DNA from: Thraustochytrium sp. TN22
Lineage: Eukaryota; Sar; Bigyra; Thraustochytrida; Thraustochytriidae
Length of the DNA: 64,000 bases
Assembly (NCBI GenBank): GCA_013306675.1
Contig: JABLUY010000155.1
Coordinates: forward strand, 1 to 64,000
Direction of reading: 5' to 3'
This document shows positions 53,533 through 61,457 of the stretch, in pieces. The notes under the pieces were generated by a model. The model saw only the letters and a list, made by a program, of their open reading frames with translations, was not told where the DNA came from and did not search any database. Each line of letters begins with the position of its first letter. The stretch's first letter is position 1. Position numbers and translations under genes: made by a program.

Positions 53533-54840
53533 CTGCTGGAGCTGCTCCTGGCGCTCCTCGCTGCGGAGGTGGGCACGAAAGCGCTCCATCTTCTCACGGC
53601 GGGCCTCGAGCAGCCGTGCCTCCGCCCGGGCAGCCCTGCGTCGCCTCACGAGCAGAGTCCATGCCGCCCAAGTCCTGCGCAGCAGCTGAGCGCGGTGGTG
53701 GATGGCGGCCTGCTGTGCTATAATGCGCAAGTGGTCGCGATGCATCTGGTCCATGCGGGCCTGCAACTTGGCGGCGCGGCGCTCGCTAACATTCTGCACC
53801 CATGCGAGAAAGGTGCGCCTCCTCGTGGCCTTCGACCTGAGGCATTGCAAAGTGCGCGCGCGCTGCGCCCAGAGGAGCATTGCGCGCCGTAGTGTGCGGT
53901 GCCAGCACCGACGCTGGAAGCTGTGGAGCATCATGGCGTGCGCCTCCTCGCGCCGCGCACGGCGCCTTGTAGCGAGCGTGGCCCAAGCGAAAAAGAAGCT
54001 GCGTAGCATCATCAGGTCCCTGCGCGCCTCCATACGGAGCATAGCCTTCTCCTGCGCTCTGGTTGGGAGCTCCCTCTTGGCCGGCTTGGCCGGTTCTGGC
54101 GGCTTGGCAGCGACAGCCTCCTCGTCGGAGCGTGCGAAGCGTTGCGTTTCCCACGAGAAGAGAGACTGCCGCGGGGCGCGCGGGTTCCGAATGGCGATGC
54201 GGGGCACCTCCGTCGAGTTCGAGACGGCCGCGGCATTCTCTTCCGCGCGCGGGCGGCGGCGCGGCGAGCGCGCCTCGCGCTTCGCCTGGTCCACGCGCGC
54301 GTTGTCCGCGAGCCAGCCGCGTACAAGCGATGGCTCTTGCGCACGTTTACGTTCGCGACGCTTGGAGACGCGCTGGGCCCACGCAGAAAGCGCCTCATCG
54401 TCCTCGCGAGTCGCATCGCCCTTGCGAAACGCATCATTCTCGCGAACCGCATCGTCCTCGCAAAGGCGATGTGGCTGCGAGGGCGCCGTGACGCCGAGTC
54501 GAGCAAAGACCGCCGTGCCGTGGTCGATCAAATCATCGTCCTCGCGCTCGTAGCTAATCTTCTTCTTGCGAAGGTGGTCCAGCACGTCCTGGACATCCTG
54601 GTGAAGGCCCGGGTCTACAGAGGAGCTCGCACTCCAGGTCGCGCCCCCGCTGAGCTCGTGCGTCATGCTGCGCAGGGCATCCCTGTTGCGGCGGAACTCG
54701 AGCTGCTCGCGCCAGTTCTGGCCGTGGTCACCTTGTGAAGAAAACCCCGCACGTTGATCTGCACGATTCGCACCGTGCTCGTCGAAGTCGGCCCCAAACT
54801 GCCTGCGCAGGCGCTGCCAGTCCGAGGGTGGCGAGTCCAT
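52582..54840 (-). CDS. CCDC191-like protein with Sfi1-type Trp repeats
   Basis: The predicted protein has 752 residues from the ATG at 54840 (MDSPPSDWQRLR). The second half carries repeated helices with a central Trp, such as FFFAWATL, AMLLWAQR, RTFLAWVQ, RTWAAWTLL, LKPWKLLV, SLRHWAG and SWTAWIALL, the pattern of Sfi1/centrin-binding repeats. The block HKERAILWYHGLKPWKLLVR followed by HYEHALVRRSLRHW closely follows CCDC191 (hYErvLLrkkGLePWKrLr...eehYslfLqrk). A Gln run coded by CAG/CAA lies near residue 440, and a Glu/Arg-rich single helix near 520-600. CCDC191 is a centrosome/cilium-associated protein of poorly known function. Centrin binding is inferred. Confidence 0.8.
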
Positions 54841-55106
54841 GGCCGCCGCGCAGACGCGCAGAGCCAAACGCAAGCGAGAAAGGGCTTGGCGCGGCGACGC
54901 CCGCTGTAAAACGACGGCCTCGAGCCCGGCTCGGACTCGAGCGAGCAAGCAGCGCAAGGAAGTAAGCCGTTGGGTTCGCCGTCCGAGCCGAGTGACCGGG
55001 GTGTGCGAGCCTTCTCTTTCCGAGCCAGTTGTGGCGCGTGCCGCCCTCTCTTCTGCTGCGCGCAGGCGATCAGATCAATCAATCAATCAATCAGAGGCGA
55101 GGCGGC
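54841..55106. other. divergent spacer with ATCA microsatellite
   Basis: This 266-bp region lies between the CCDC191-like (-) and PA-domain (+) genes. It holds an ATCA tetranucleotide repeat at 55074-55093 just upstream of the PA-domain ATG. No gene was seen. Confidence 0.6.
55074..55093. repeat. ATCA microsatellite
   Basis: Five atca units occur 14 bp before the PA-domain start codon, so they probably lie in the 5' UTR. Confidence 0.9.
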
Positions 55107-55985
55107 ATGGCGGCGCGCGGCGCGCGCGCGGCGCGGCTGGCGCGCTGGGCGCTGCTGGCCGCCGTCGTGGCGAGTGCGGTCTCGGTCTCGGGCGGCCGGC
55201 GGCCGCCGGCGGCGCCATCTGCGCCCGGCGCCGCGCGCAGGTTGCCGGGCAGCTCGTTTCACCACGAGGCGGTGGCGCGCGGCGACGCGCCGTACGAGCC
55301 GGCGTTCCAGGACGAGGAGGAGCGGAAAGTCTACCTTGCGCGGCGACGATTTGAGGATATGTCGGAGGAGGAGAAGAATGACGAGCGGCGAAAGGCGCTC
55401 TTTGACGAGATGGTGTGCCCCGAGGACGGCTCGGAGTGCTATATTCCCGGGCTGCAGGCGTCGCTGATGTTTGCGGAGGGGCTCACGTTCTGCGTGAATT
55501 GCCTAGACGCGCACGAGACTGGATCGCTGATCGATGTGTGGGACGCGCATCACGGACCGGTCAAGTATCACGTGGATGGGCGCGTGGCGATCGCCGTGCC
55601 GAATGACGCGCGCGACACGATCTTAAACCACCACCAGGTGAGGGACCGGCTCACGATCGTGCACCGCGGCGGAGGCGTGACCCTCCTGGACAAGGTGCGG
55701 CGGCTGCAGGAGGCCGGGGCGTCAGCGGCGCTCATCGTTGACATGGAAGATGGGTGCGACGTCGGATTCCGGTGCGGGCCGTTCCTGGGCGACCGCCCGC
55801 CAGATCGGCTGTCGCGTGGGTTTGGGTCGCAGGATCTCTCGTCGGAGTGGCGTTCCGTGCACATTCCGGCGGTGCTGGTGCGGCGCGACGAGGCGGAGCG
55901 CCTCGTGCGGTGGCTCGACACGTACACGCTGACGCTGCCTGCGGGAGGCGGCAAGCACGTGGCGGTGCGGGACGCGCGGCGATAA
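55107..55985 (+). CDS. secretory-pathway protein with protease-associated (PA) domain
   Basis: The protein has 292 residues. A basic start and hydrophobic core (MAARGARAARLARWALLAAVVASAVSV) form a signal peptide or anchor. Residues about 150-280 fit a PA domain: RVAIAVPNDA, then LTIVHRGGGVTLLDKVRRLQEAGASAALIV, a cysteine-bearing loop CDVGFRC, and VHIPAVLVRRDEAERLVRWL. PA domains act as lids or sorting modules in proteases and vacuolar sorting receptors. Here no protease domain follows, so it is a PA-only protein. The segment EDGSECYIPGLQASLMFAEGLTFCVNC may hold disulphides. The stop is TAA followed by two more in-frame TAA. It is convergent with the next gene, 16 bp apart. Confidence 0.82.
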   Translation: MAARGARAARLARWALLAAVVASAVSVSGGRRPPAAPSAPGAARRLPGSSFHHEAVARGDAPYEPAFQDEEERKVYLARRRFEDMSEEEKNDERRKALFDEMVCPEDGSECYIPGLQASLMFAEGLTFCVNCLDAHETGSLIDVWDAHHGPVKYHVDGRVAIAVPNDARDTILNHHQVRDRLTIVHRGGGVTLLDKVRRLQEAGASAALIVDMEDGCDVGFRCGPFLGDRPPDRLSRGFGSQDLSSEWRSVHIPAVLVRRDEAERLVRWLDTYTLTLPAGGGKHVAVRDARR

Positions 55986-56001
55986 TAATAAGAGGCGACG
56001 T

Positions 56002-56724
56002 TCATGGTTTCGTCTCCTCCTGGCGGCGTTCGAGGCGGTGAATGCGATCGAAGAGCGGCTTTTGTTTGGAGACGGCGCGAAGGAGACGGCGCATTTCTGC
56101 GACCTGATCCTTGAGCGCGGCGCTGTCGGCGGCTACGGCCTGCAGGCGAATCAACTCATCTTCCTGGGCTTTGATCTTTTCCTTGGCGCGCTTGTGGAGG
56201 CCCTGCTCCCTCTTGAGGGCGGCCGCGGTGGTCTCCAGCTTGGCCTCGAGGTCGCGGCGCAGGCCGGCCTCGCGCTCGAGGCGCTGTGCAAGTTCTACTT
56301 GGACGTCGAGGCCGCGCGAGGTGTCCAGCTCGTGAGAGGCGCGCGACTCGTCGAGCTCCGCCTGCGTACGGTCGAGCTGGGCGCTAAGGTGCGCGGCGCC
56401 GGACCGCTCGGCTTCGAGCTGCGCCTGCAGGCGCTGCGCCCTGCGCGAAGCGGTCATGGCGGTGCCAAGCGCCTCGCGCTCGATGTGCAGCGCCTCCCTG
56501 GCGCGCTCTGCGCTCTGCTGCACGAGCTGCTGGCGCTCGTCCTCGAGCGCACGGACCTGGGCCTCGAGCGCGTCCACGCGCGCGAGCAGCGCGCTGGCGC
56601 TGCGCGTCTGCGATGCCTCGCGCGCCTCGCCGGCCGCGCGCGCCTCTTGGTCGGCGCGCGCCACCAGCGCCTCGGCCAGCGCCTCCACCTCGCGCAGCGC
56701 CTCCACGCCGTCGTTCTCGGCCAT
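56002..56724 (-). CDS. coiled-coil protein of unknown function
   Basis: The predicted protein has 240 residues from the ATG at 56724 (MAENDGVEALREVEAL). It is almost wholly heptad-patterned coiled coil, rich in Ala, Glu, Arg, Leu and Gln, with no long loop. The C-terminus ends AVSKQKPLFDRIHRLERRQEETKP. An upstream open stretch of about 59 codons is unlike coding sequence. It could be a centrosomal, Golgi or cytoskeletal coil; sequence alone does not decide. Its 3' end nearly touches the PA-domain gene, so the transcripts must overlap. Confidence 0.7.
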   Translation of the reverse strand: MAENDGVEALREVEALAEALVARADQEARAAGEAREASQTRSASALLARVDALEAQVRALEDERQQLVQQSAERAREALHIEREALGTAMTASRRAQRLQAQLEAERSGAAHLSAQLDRTQAELDESRASHELDTSRGLDVQVELAQRLEREAGLRRDLEAKLETTAAALKREQGLHKRAKEKIKAQEDELIRLQAVAADSAALKDQVAEMRRLLRAVSKQKPLFDRIHRLERRQEETKP

Positions 56725-57557
56725 GACGCCAAGGCGCACTTCGTCCTCGGCGAAGCGCCGAAACGAACTTGAACCAGGTTTTGGTTGCAGTCGCGGTTGG
56801 TGCCGCGCTGCCGGGGCTCGCTTTCTCAGGCTGCCTGCAATGCCAGCCAGGTGCAACGGGCGGGCGGGGGACAAAAGGAAAGGCGGCGACAAAAGCGACA
56901 CGAAAGCGACAAAAAGACATGGTAGCCTGAGAGTTCAGAGAGTCCAGAGAAACGACAGACAAACTCGGAGTGCTTCAATGTGCAGTGAGCACAACAGTTT
57001 CCTACCTGCAGGCACTGCAGGAGCAACCTCAACTTGGCATTGGCAGCGCAAGGACGAGTCCAGCAGAGCGGCCCGGCGGACGGGGAGCTCTTCGCTGATG
57101 AGGCTAGCTCTTGCTACTAGCTACTAGCTAGCTAACTTAGAGAGAGAGCAGGTGGCACAAGTTGAGAAGATAGCAGACAAGGGCAAGGTGATGGCGATTC
57201 CCGCCCACGTGCCCGATATGACGATGGAGCTTGAGAAGCTCAAGGAGGTGCTGGATGGCTACCATCCTGGTATCACCACACCACCACCACCGGTACCCGT
57301 ACCCTCCGCTAGAGCACGAAAAGGCGCGATTCACTCTTTTATGTCAGGTCATTCATTCACAGGGGCGCGGAATTTAAGCTAGGCAGGTGGGCAGGCAGGT
57401 CGTTTGTTGCGTGCGTGGTTGCCGGCGCATGGCATGCGTGAGAAAAGGAGCGGGCGTAACCGAGATTGAGAGACGCCAAGTGCATCTCTGAGAGAACGTG
57501 CATGCATGCATGCGGGTTGACACGCGGTGTGGCGTAGTGGCGTGCCGCCGCCTTGTC
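56725..57557. other. intergenic region with CTAG cluster and ATGC run
   Basis: The region is less GC-rich than its neighbours. It contains a CTAG/CTA cluster at about 57085-57131 and a gcatgcatgcatgc run at 57500-57514. A plus-strand frame (57191-57382) encodes about 63 residues with a short helix and a Pro run but has no other support; I leave it unannotated. Confidence 0.5.
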
Positions 57558-59738
57558 TCAGTGAATTGAGACTGTCCGGAAGAACTCCTTGGCGATATCG
57601 TAGCCCTCTTCGGTGCTGCTGACCTCGGCGATGGTGGGCGAGCGCTGCTGCTGGATGCGCGTGAAATGCTCTTCAATGGCACTGATGTCGCGCGATGAGA
57701 GACCGGCGGTGTGGAGCTGGCGGAAGCCGACGTCGGCCTCGTGGAGCTTAAAGTAGAAGCCGACGAGGCGTTTGGACTTGTCGAGAGCCGGGAGGCCCTT
57801 GACGGCGCCATCCTTGCCGGCGCAAATTTCGCGCCATATCCAGGCGACGTCGACGGTGCCGCGACTCCGCTGGCGCCGCGTGCGCATGGAGATGGGTTCT
57901 GAGGGCATGTTGGCATTGTTGGGGTCCGCCGCACCATAGCCCATCTGGCCGGGTCCCCCGGCGTTCGCCATGGAGAACCTGGAGTTGAGCGAGGCGCCGC
58001 CGCCAAAGCTCTCGCCCGGGAAGGAGAGCGTCGAGATCTCGCGCGGCAGGTCGCTGGGCCCGCCAAAGCTGCCGCCCATGCCGGGGGCGGCCCCGTTGCC
58101 GCCGCCGATGGTAAGTGAGAGGCCGCGCACGAGCGCGCTGGTCCCTCGCATAAAGTCCTCGACGCCCTGCATGGAGAAGGTGGAGATGCCGCGGCCGAGG
58201 GGCACCTGTTGTTGCTGTTGCTGCTGAAGCTGCTGTTGCTGCTGCTGCGGTGGCACGTGCTGGCTGAGCTGAGCGTCGGGGCCGGACATGTGCGAGACGC
58301 CGGCGGTGGCAGCGGCGCCGCCAAAGGGGTTCATGCCGAGGTCGTCCATGCTCTGTGTGGAGGGGAGCATGGAGCCAGTGGAGGTGGCCGGGTGAAGGTG
58401 CGTGGCGTGCGCGGAGGGCGCGCTGCGCGCATCGGCGGAGTTGAGGTTTGACGCGTTGCTGGAGTCTCCGTTTGAGTTCTGGCGCGCCTCATGCGGGACC
58501 CCGGCTGGGTTGAGCATGTCGAGCGAGCCGAAGATGCCCTCACCGCCGGCGCCGCCGTTCTGGTTGGCCAGGACCTCGCGCACCTGCGGCCGAATGGTGG
58601 AGTCATACTGGTGCACGAGGCGCGCCGCGACGACCTGGAGGCCGGCGAGGGCGTCGCGCGCGTGTTCGCACCAAATGGCGGACGCGAGGTGCGGCGAGAA
58701 GGTGGAAAGGTCATCCATGACGCCCTCCTTGCCGTTGGGCATGACGAGCTTGGCGGCCGCGACCTCTGGCGCGGACATGTCGGCGACCTCCTTCTGCTGG
58801 TCCAGGATCTTTTGCTTTTGGCGGCGGTTCAGCTTGCTGCGCACGAGCACCGGGCCGGTGACGTCGGGCGACTTGTCGAAGTGAACCGGGGAGTTGGAGG
58901 TGTCTGGTTCGATGCGGATGCGGAAGTTCTTGCTCTGGTGGTTTTTGCTGACGTCCTCGATGCGCAGACGCACGCGGACTTTGCCGGAGTTGCCGATCTT
59001 GAGCACGGTGGTGGGGCTGGGCTGCAAGATGTCCTGGTGCAGGACCTGCTTGAAGTCCTCGTAGAGCAGCACGCACTTGATGGGCACCTCCTGGCCGGTG
59101 ATGACCCCATTGGGGCCGCGCAGCTCGAGGTCGATGTCGATGCACTTGTCGCGGCCGCCCTGGTCCTTGTACCACACCTTGGGCATCTCGTTGGTGACGA
59201 CAATGTGCGCGTTGACAACGAGCATGGCGCGCGTCATGACGGGGCTGACCTCGCGGGGCAGCGTGCCGCGCGGGCCGGCCAGGCGCTTGACCATGAAGCA
59301 GAACTTGCGGTTGCCGCGCGTGCGCGAGAGCTCCAGCACCTTGACGCGCAGCGCGGCACAGCCCTTGCCGCGCTCGATGAGCGGCGGCGTGGTCGGGTCG
59401 ATCTCGATGCACGGCGAGGAGGCGACCGTGCTCTGCACGGGGATGCTCTCGCCCTCCACGAAGAGCTCCAGCGTGATGGGCACCTCGTAGTCCACCATGA
59501 GCTTCCCGTCCGTGTCCACCAGGTAGATGTTCAGGTCGAAGTACTCGCCCATGAAGGGGAACTTGGGCGGCTGCGGCTCGATCTTGAACTTCCACCGCGT
59601 GTCGAAGCCCTGCCCGGGCTTGACGTCCTTCTTCGCGCGCTTGCCCTTGCCGTCCTTGTCCTTCTCCGCGCCGCCGCCGCCCGCCTCGCCCTCCGCGGGG
59701 CGCTTCCCGCCGCCGCCGCCGCCCATGTTGGCGCTCAT
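57558..59738 (-). CDS. large conserved-looking protein of unknown function, possibly nuclear
   Basis: The predicted protein has 726 residues from the ATG at 59738 (MSANMGGGGGGKR); the upstream frame is Arg-rich. After a Gly-rich head and a basic KGKRAKKDVK stretch (possible nuclear signal), residues about 35-270 are ordered and strand-rich (FKIEPQPPKFPFMGEYFDLNIYLVD, ITLELFVEGE, CIEIDP). They end in RVRLRIEDVSKNHQSKNFRIRIEPD. This looks like one or two beta-sandwich domains with the flavour of Rel/p53-like folds, but no motif proves it. A helical segment (HARDALAGLQVVAARLVHQY) follows, then a Gly/Gln/Ser-rich linker with CAG tract, and a C-terminal ordered block (VDVAWIWREI...GYDIAKEFFRTV). 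Confidence 0.75.
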   Translation of the reverse strand: MSANMGGGGGGKRPAEGEAGGGGAEKDKDGKGKRAKKDVKPGQGFDTRWKFKIEPQPPKFPFMGEYFDLNIYLVDTDGKLMVDYEVPITLELFVEGESIPVQSTVASSPCIEIDPTTPPLIERGKGCAALRVKVLELSRTRGNRKFCFMVKRLAGPRGTLPREVSPVMTRAMLVVNAHIVVTNEMPKVWYKDQGGRDKCIDIDLELRGPNGVITGQEVPIKCVLLYEDFKQVLHQDILQPSPTTVLKIGNSGKVRVRLRIEDVSKNHQSKNFRIRIEPDTSNSPVHFDKSPDVTGPVLVRSKLNRRQKQKILDQQKEVADMSAPEVAAAKLVMPNGKEGVMDDLSTFSPHLASAIWCEHARDALAGLQVVAARLVHQYDSTIRPQVREVLANQNGGAGGEGIFGSLDMLNPAGVPHEARQNSNGDSSNASNLNSADARSAPSAHATHLHPATSTGSMLPSTQSMDDLGMNPFGGAAATAGVSHMSGPDAQLSQHVPPQQQQQQLQQQQQQQVPLGRGISTFSMQGVEDFMRGTSALVRGLSLTIGGGNGAAPGMGGSFGGPSDLPREISTLSFPGESFGGGASLNSRFSMANAGGPGQMGYGAADPNNANMPSEPISMRTRRQRSRGTVDVAWIWREICAGKDGAVKGLPALDKSKRLVGFYFKLHEADVGFRQLHTAGLSSRDISAIEEHFTRIQQQRSPTIAEVSSTEEGYDIAKEFFRTVSIH
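58203..58250. repeat. poly-Gln-coding tract on the minus strand
   Basis: The glutamine run of about 14 residues, interrupted by one Leu, sits in the disordered linker of the unknown nuclear-type protein. Confidence 0.85.
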
Positions 59739-60042
59739 GGCCCCGGCGCAAGCAGGCAGGCCAGGCAGGCGCCGGCAGCGGCCGCCGTCACGCGCCCCCG
59801 CGCGCCGCGCCGCCGCCGACCGCGCCGCCCGAGCGCGAGCGCGCCGCCGACCGCCCGCCGCCGCCGAGCGCCGCCGCCCCCGCCCAGCGCCCCGGCGCCC
59901 GCGCGCCCGCGATTCGCGCTTTGATCGCCGATCGATTGGGCTCTGCCCTCTCTCCGCCAGAGCGGGCGCCGCAAGCCGCCGCCAGCGCGCCTTGCCAAGT
60001 CGAGGGAAAAACTCGCGCCACTGCGCTATTCCGCGCCGCCGC

Positions 60043-60074
60043 CACTTGCGCGCGCCATTCCGCACTTGCGCGCG
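60043..60074. promoter_or_regulatory. two CACTTGCGCGCG elements
   Basis: Identical 12-mers occur at 60043-60054 and 60063-60074, about 300 bp upstream of the minus-strand gene start at 59738. They match the element clustered upstream of APC11/KIFBP. Confidence 0.5.
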
Positions 60075-60970
60075 CGCGCGGGGCCCTTGCCAGCGAGGGC
60101 GCAAGCCGCGCGGCCGCCGCCTGTTCTGAGACTCTGCCGCGGCCGCCGCCGCCGCCGCCGCGCCGCGCCGCGCCGCGCCGCCTGCGGGGCGGGCGGCGGA
60201 GCGCCGCGCCCGCGCGCCGCGGGCCGCCCCGCGGCGGCGGCGCCGCGCGCGCGCGCCGAGCGCCGCGGGCGGGCCCGTGCTGGCCGGCCGAGCGGCTGGC
60301 GGGAGCGAGCTAGCTAGCTAGTAGCAGGGCGGGACGCAAAGGCCAGCTCGCACTTGGGGCGGGCTTTGGGCGACTTGCGGGAAGCAAAGCCGCTACTTGG
60401 GAGCGCGTGGCTTACAGTGCCCGTGCTGCACGCGCCCGCCCACGCGGCCTCCGTGAGGCTAAGGCTTCTGAGGTGGTGGAGGAGGAGGAGGAGGAAGACG
60501 TGGCGGACGAGGACGAGGAGGACGCGGCGGGCGGCACTGCTGAGGGGCTCCGCGGCGCGGCACGCGCTGCTGGCGCTGCGTGGCGGCGCGCGGCGTTGGA
60601 AGGGCTGACTGCTATGAAGGCTCGAGGCAAAGCGCCGCCGAACCCATGGTGTGGGCGAGAGATGAGACCAAGGCGACGCCGTGCAGGGCAGGGCTTTCTT
60701 GCCCGCCCTGCGTTGCCCGCGGATGAGGGGACGTTGCGCTGCAACGCAGCCCTGCGCTTGAAGAAAGACAAGCATCGGCTGAGGACGATTCGGCTCCTTC
60801 ACCAAGCAGAGCCTGTGAAAGCGGAGCGGCAACTGCGCCTGCAAGAGCAACAGCAGCAAGTTCAAGAGCAACAGCGATAGCGACGTAGCGCGCGGGCCGC
60901 GGCGGCGCCTCGCGCGCGTCTCGAGCTCACTCTGCTGACAAAGGTGGAGGTGTAACCCAGGCAGGCCCTT

Positions 60971-61017
60971 GAAAAAAGAAGATGGAGGTTCATTCGAAAA
61001 AGAAGATGGAGGTTCAA
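60971..61017. repeat. tandem duplication of about 24 bp, purine-rich
   Basis: Two copies of gaaaaa-gaagatggaggttca lie side by side at the left edge of the AT-richer island. Confidence 0.8.
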
Positions 61018-61457
61018 AATAAGTCTCTTCAGCCAATCGTTCCAGAGAAACGAGAAGCCACACAGTCAAGCCTAGCCGTATTTGGGCCCAGTCGGGGCTC
61101 ACAAGTGCGAATGAAAGCAGCAAACGAAAAGAAAGGGTTCACTCTCCTTCAACGCAAGAACAGCTGCGACCGCACAATCATAAAGCGTTCAGAATCTGCA
61201 AAAACCATCAAGGTCTGCTGCCAAGCCAGCTCTCGTGGATTGAGAGACTCTCAAGGAGGCTTGGCCCAACCCAACCATGAACAGGATGAGGCGCCACAGA
61301 GGATCTGCAGCTCATCAAAGCACCACCCCTTCAACTGAGCACGTTGTTTTTCTAATAGTTCAACGAGGATCCTGCAAGAAAACAGCCACGTAGTCCCTCC
61401 CGAGTTGCCGTCCAATGTTGGTGATGCTTGTGTCGGGCCAGATGTTCAATCGCCAAA

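Larger units (their letters stand above)
59739..61457. other. long intergenic region with composition change
   Basis: The left part (to about 60330) is very GC-rich and includes the promoter of the minus-strand gene, with two cacttgcgcgcg elements at 60043 and 60063 and a CTAG cluster at 60308-60323. A run of weak plus-strand frames (60400-60880, Glu-rich then Gln-rich) is unsupported. From about 60950 to 61440 the DNA drops to near 50% GC, has a short tandem duplication at 60971-61017, and one 118-residue frame (60982-61338) without recognisable features. Confidence 0.55.

Noticed and set aside
57191-57382. Small plus-strand frame (MAIPAHVPD...)
   Set aside because: Too short, with no homologue known to me and no other support.
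60314-61123. Minus-strand frame of 269 codons, Leu/Arg-rich
   Set aside because: Composition varies abruptly along it, it has no domain, and it crosses the GC-content boundary.
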